Assembly: GCA_016844625.1 (NCBI GenBank)
Contig: JAERMN010000131.1
Location: 1-7,743, forward strand
Direction of reading: 5' to 3'
DNA length: 7,743 nucleotides
Source: Deltaproteobacteria bacterium
GTDB lineage: Bacteria > Desulfobacterota > Binatia > UBA9968
Shown: positions 6,277 to 7,743 of the stretch, piece by piece
Numbering within the stretch: the first letter of the stretch is position 1
How the letters are laid out: each line of letters begins with the position of its first letter
Notes under the pieces: model-generated
The model's input: the letters and a program-made list of their open reading frames with translations, nothing else
What the model was told of the DNA's origin: nothing
Database searches by the model: none
Program-made: the position numbers and the translations under genes

Positions 6277-6325
6277 TAAACTTTTTTTCTCATTCGGTTG
6301 CGGCTTGGCCGCCCTGGGGTTTCAT

Positions 6326-7012
6326 TTATTGCTCGAATCCGTCGATCGACCAGATGTCGTAGAGCAACTCCATGCGCCGGAAAGTGTGTTTGCGCGTTTG
6401 CTCCTGGAGATGCGGCGAGTGGAGATAGCGTATGGCGATTTCTTCGGCGAGGCTGCTGTGATCTTCATCGGCTTCCGCATGGACGGTGAAGAAGCGCGCG
6501 TCGTCGGGCTTCATATTGTAGTATTTAAGCAAACCGTTGCCGATCGCCGCCGCCGCCGGACCGAAAGTCCCTTCCGCGCCGATCTGGATCGCCATGACGA
6601 CGAACCAGGGCAAGGTGTGAATGATCAGCTCGACGTAATAAAGATGTGCCGCGGTGGACGGGCGCAGCTCGGCATTTTCCAACTGCTCCCGCGTGAGACC
6701 GATTGCGTGAGCGAAGCGGATCGCCAGTTCGTTGTGGCCGGCGCTGCCGGTGTCCAAGCCGCGGGTCTCTTCCTCGACGACGCCCCAAAGTTTTTGCGCG
6801 ATCTCCGGATCGGTGCACGCCAGGTAGCGTAGCATGCAAATGCGCGGCACGGCGGCGCGAAACTGATAGTCCTGAATCGCCCAGGCGCGAATTTGATCCA
6901 TGGTCGCGGTGCCGTTGCAGACGGCTTTCAAGAAAGGATGCTTGATGCGAATCTTGGGAAACGCCTGGATATCTTTTTTGATCTGGGCGACGAATTCCGC
7001 GGATGTGGCCAT
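6326..7012 (-). CDS. Haem-oxygenase-like diiron oxidase family protein (CADD/PqqC/TenA-like)
   Basis: This 228-residue, all-helical protein starts at the ATG 7010-7012, fixed by AGGAGG-type sequence at 7020-7028; a longer frame to a TTG at 7028-7030 would start inside that ribosome site. The early block HPFLKAVCNGTATMDQIRAW (25-44) with QDYQFRAAVPR (47-57) is typical of the TenA/PqqC/CADD superfamily. Metal ligand positions of haem-oxygenase-like diiron oxidases can be read: Glu in EEE (80-82), H93, E147, then H178-x3-D182-x2-H185 (HAEADEDH), the same H-x3-D-x2-H found in CADD, the chlamydial p-aminobenzoate-forming enzyme. The complete ligand set suggests an O2-using diiron enzyme rather than a cofactorless PqqC or a thiaminase. 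Known members oxidise, cleave or N-oxygenate small acids and amines. The substrate here is unknown. It follows the aldolase-family gene by 31 bp, so the two are probably cotranscribed. Confidence 0.85.
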   Translation of the reverse strand: MATSAEFVAQIKKDIQAFPKIRIKHPFLKAVCNGTATMDQIRAWAIQDYQFRAAVPRICMLRYLACTDPEIAQKLWGVVEEETRGLDTGSAGHNELAIRFAHAIGLTREQLENAELRPSTAAHLYYVELIIHTLPWFVVMAIQIGAEGTFGPAAAAIGNGLLKYYNMKPDDARFFTVHAEADEDHSSLAEEIAIRYLHSPHLQEQTRKHTFRRMELLYDIWSIDGFEQ

Positions 7013-7019
7013 GGTGAAA

Positions 7020-7028
7020 CTCCTCCTC
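7020..7028 (-). promoter_or_regulatory. Ribosome binding site of the diiron protein gene
   Basis: On the minus strand this reads GAGGAGGAG, a near-ideal Shine-Dalgarno sequence placed 7-9 nt before the ATG at 7012. It decides in favour of that ATG over the in-frame TTG at 7030, which overlaps the site itself. Confidence 0.75.
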
Positions 7029-7043
7029 AACTCGTTAAATCAA

Positions 7044-7743
7044 TCACTCCAACTCACGTTTGTTTCCGTTCAACCGGCTGACGAAATATTCCCAGCCGCG
7101 CATGGGGAATCTTTGGTCGGCATTGTACACTTCTAATTCTTCCGCGGTCAGATAGCGCGGCTCGCCGTGCAGCAGCGCTAAATGATTCCACTCGCCGAGC
7201 ATGGCGAGCCGCGTGGTGCGTTCGATGACCTGCTCGATACTTTCGCCGACCACAGCGTCGCCGTGGGCGCGCAAGAGAACTACCGGGCCGTCGCCAAGCG
7301 CGGCAGCGAGGTCGTTGCCGCGCTCCACCGTGCGCACCAGGCCAATGCCTTGATAGACCGGCGGGCCGTCGGCGGAAAGAAACTTGCCGTAGTGATGCAT
7401 GGGTTTGAGCTTGATCGGCAAGACGCTAAAAATCGTGCTCCACTTCGAGTGGGTATGTGCCACGCTGACGATCTCCGGGCGGGCTTTCATGATACAGGCA
7501 TGAATCGGCCATTCGTTGGGCGGCGTCTTGGCGCCGTCAAGATGATTGCCGTCGAAATCCTGCATGATCAAGCGATCCCGCGTAACGCAGCCTGGGCTGA
7601 CGTTGGCGATGGTAATAAACGCGTCTGCGCCTGGCACACGCACGCCGATATGACCGTATCCGTCGGTCACGCCCTCGTGATCGAGAATGTGACAGGCGGT
7701 CATCAATTTTTCGGTCAACTCTTTTAGTTCCGCGGAATCGATT
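7044..7743 (-). CDS. Class II aldolase/adducin family protein, 5' end cut by window
   Basis: The frame is open from the right edge to a TGA at 7044-7046. A TTG at 7718 could be read as a start, but upstream codons (IDSAELKE before LTEKLMTACHIL) continue the usual family N-terminal helix, so the true start is probably outside the window. The zinc-aldolase signature is complete. Numbering from the codon at 7718: GVTDGYGHIGVRVPG (16-30), NEWPIHACIMKARPEI with the catalytic-type E69, AHTH with H88 and H90, and RAHGDAVVG with H152 as third zinc ligand. The family includes fuculose- and rhamnulose-phosphate aldolases, dehydratases and decarboxylases, including the 3,4-dihydroxyphthalate decarboxylases of actinobacterial phthalate pathways. 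The presence of Pht5-like genes makes a decarboxylase role worth considering, but this is inference. The protein should be cytoplasmic. Confidence 0.87.
   Translation of the reverse strand, partial: IDSAELKELTEKLMTACHILDHEGVTDGYGHIGVRVPGADAFITIANVSPGCVTRDRLIMQDFDGNHLDGAKTPPNEWPIHACIMKARPEIVSVAHTHSKWSTIFSVLPIKLKPMHHYGKFLSADGPPVYQGIGLVRTVERGNDLAAALGDGPVVLLRAHGDAVVGESIEQVIERTTRLAMLGEWNHLALLHGEPRYLTAEELEVYNADQRFPMRGWEYFVSRLNGNKRELE

Larger units (their letters stand above)
6106..6325. other. Intergenic region between the diiron protein and Pht5-like B
   Basis: At about 220 bp this is the longest gap in the window. It holds a 35-bp-arm palindrome (6197-6276), an 8-bp direct repeat (6121-6128 and 6141-6148) and a run of seven T on the plus strand just after the palindrome. 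I see no confident sigma-70 -35/-10 pair with 16-18 bp spacing on the minus strand; a TATGGT-like hexamer near 6113 has no -35 at the right distance. No small ORF or RNA gene is recognisable. Confidence 0.6.

Noticed and set aside
7182..7727. 181-codon open frame on the plus strand
   Set aside because: It is antisense to the class II aldolase-family gene, which has a complete zinc signature. No recognisable domain is seen in the plus-strand product.

Overview
The window is a tightly packed stretch of bacterial DNA with eight protein genes, all read on the minus strand, so transcription runs from high to low coordinates. It looks moderately GC-rich (not computed). It has no phage, plasmid, RNA or transposase genes. 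Orphan solute-binding proteins, 4,5-dihydroxyphthalate-decarboxylase-like (Pht5-like) proteins and short palindromic intergenic repeats built from 8-bp and 9-bp units recall genomes of uncultured soil or subsurface bacteria (Binatota, Desulfobacterota, Tectomicrobia-like). That placement is an impression and was not tested.

Layout in transcription order. A class II aldolase/adducin family gene enters from beyond the right edge and ends at 7044. After 31 bp comes a haem-oxygenase-like diiron protein related to CADD/PqqC (7012-6326). A gap of about 220 bp follows, with a long palindrome (6197-6276) and a 20-bp-period direct repeat. Then come five genes in strict alternation: Pht5-like B (6105-5095), a secreted AfuA/FbpA-type binding protein (5058-4036), Pht5-like A (4002-2989), a secreted NMT1/SsuA-type binding protein (2965 or 2917 to 1904) and Pht5-like C (1782-829). 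Only 4 bp later an isocitrate lyase/PEP mutase family gene starts (824) and runs off the left edge. The gaps of 4-36 bp suggest one or two operons. The NMT1-type gene is the exception: copies of one octamer repeat family sit at both of its ends, and the upstream copy encodes its N-terminus.

How the parts may work together: two exported binding proteins could capture small anionic or organic ligands, although no ABC permease or ATPase is present here. Three leaderless proteins with a periplasmic-binding-protein fold resemble 4,5-dihydroxyphthalate decarboxylase and probably act in the cytoplasm. The diiron protein, the aldolase/decarboxylase-like protein and the PEP mutase-like protein are all plausible enzymes for oxidation, decarboxylation and C-C cleavage of a carboxylic acid. 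A catabolic cluster for an aromatic or other multi-carboxylate is therefore a reasonable hypothesis. The substrate cannot be read from the sequence, and some family hallmark residues are changed (no catalytic Cys loop in the PEP mutase-like protein, no Fe-binding Tyr pair in the AfuA-type protein).
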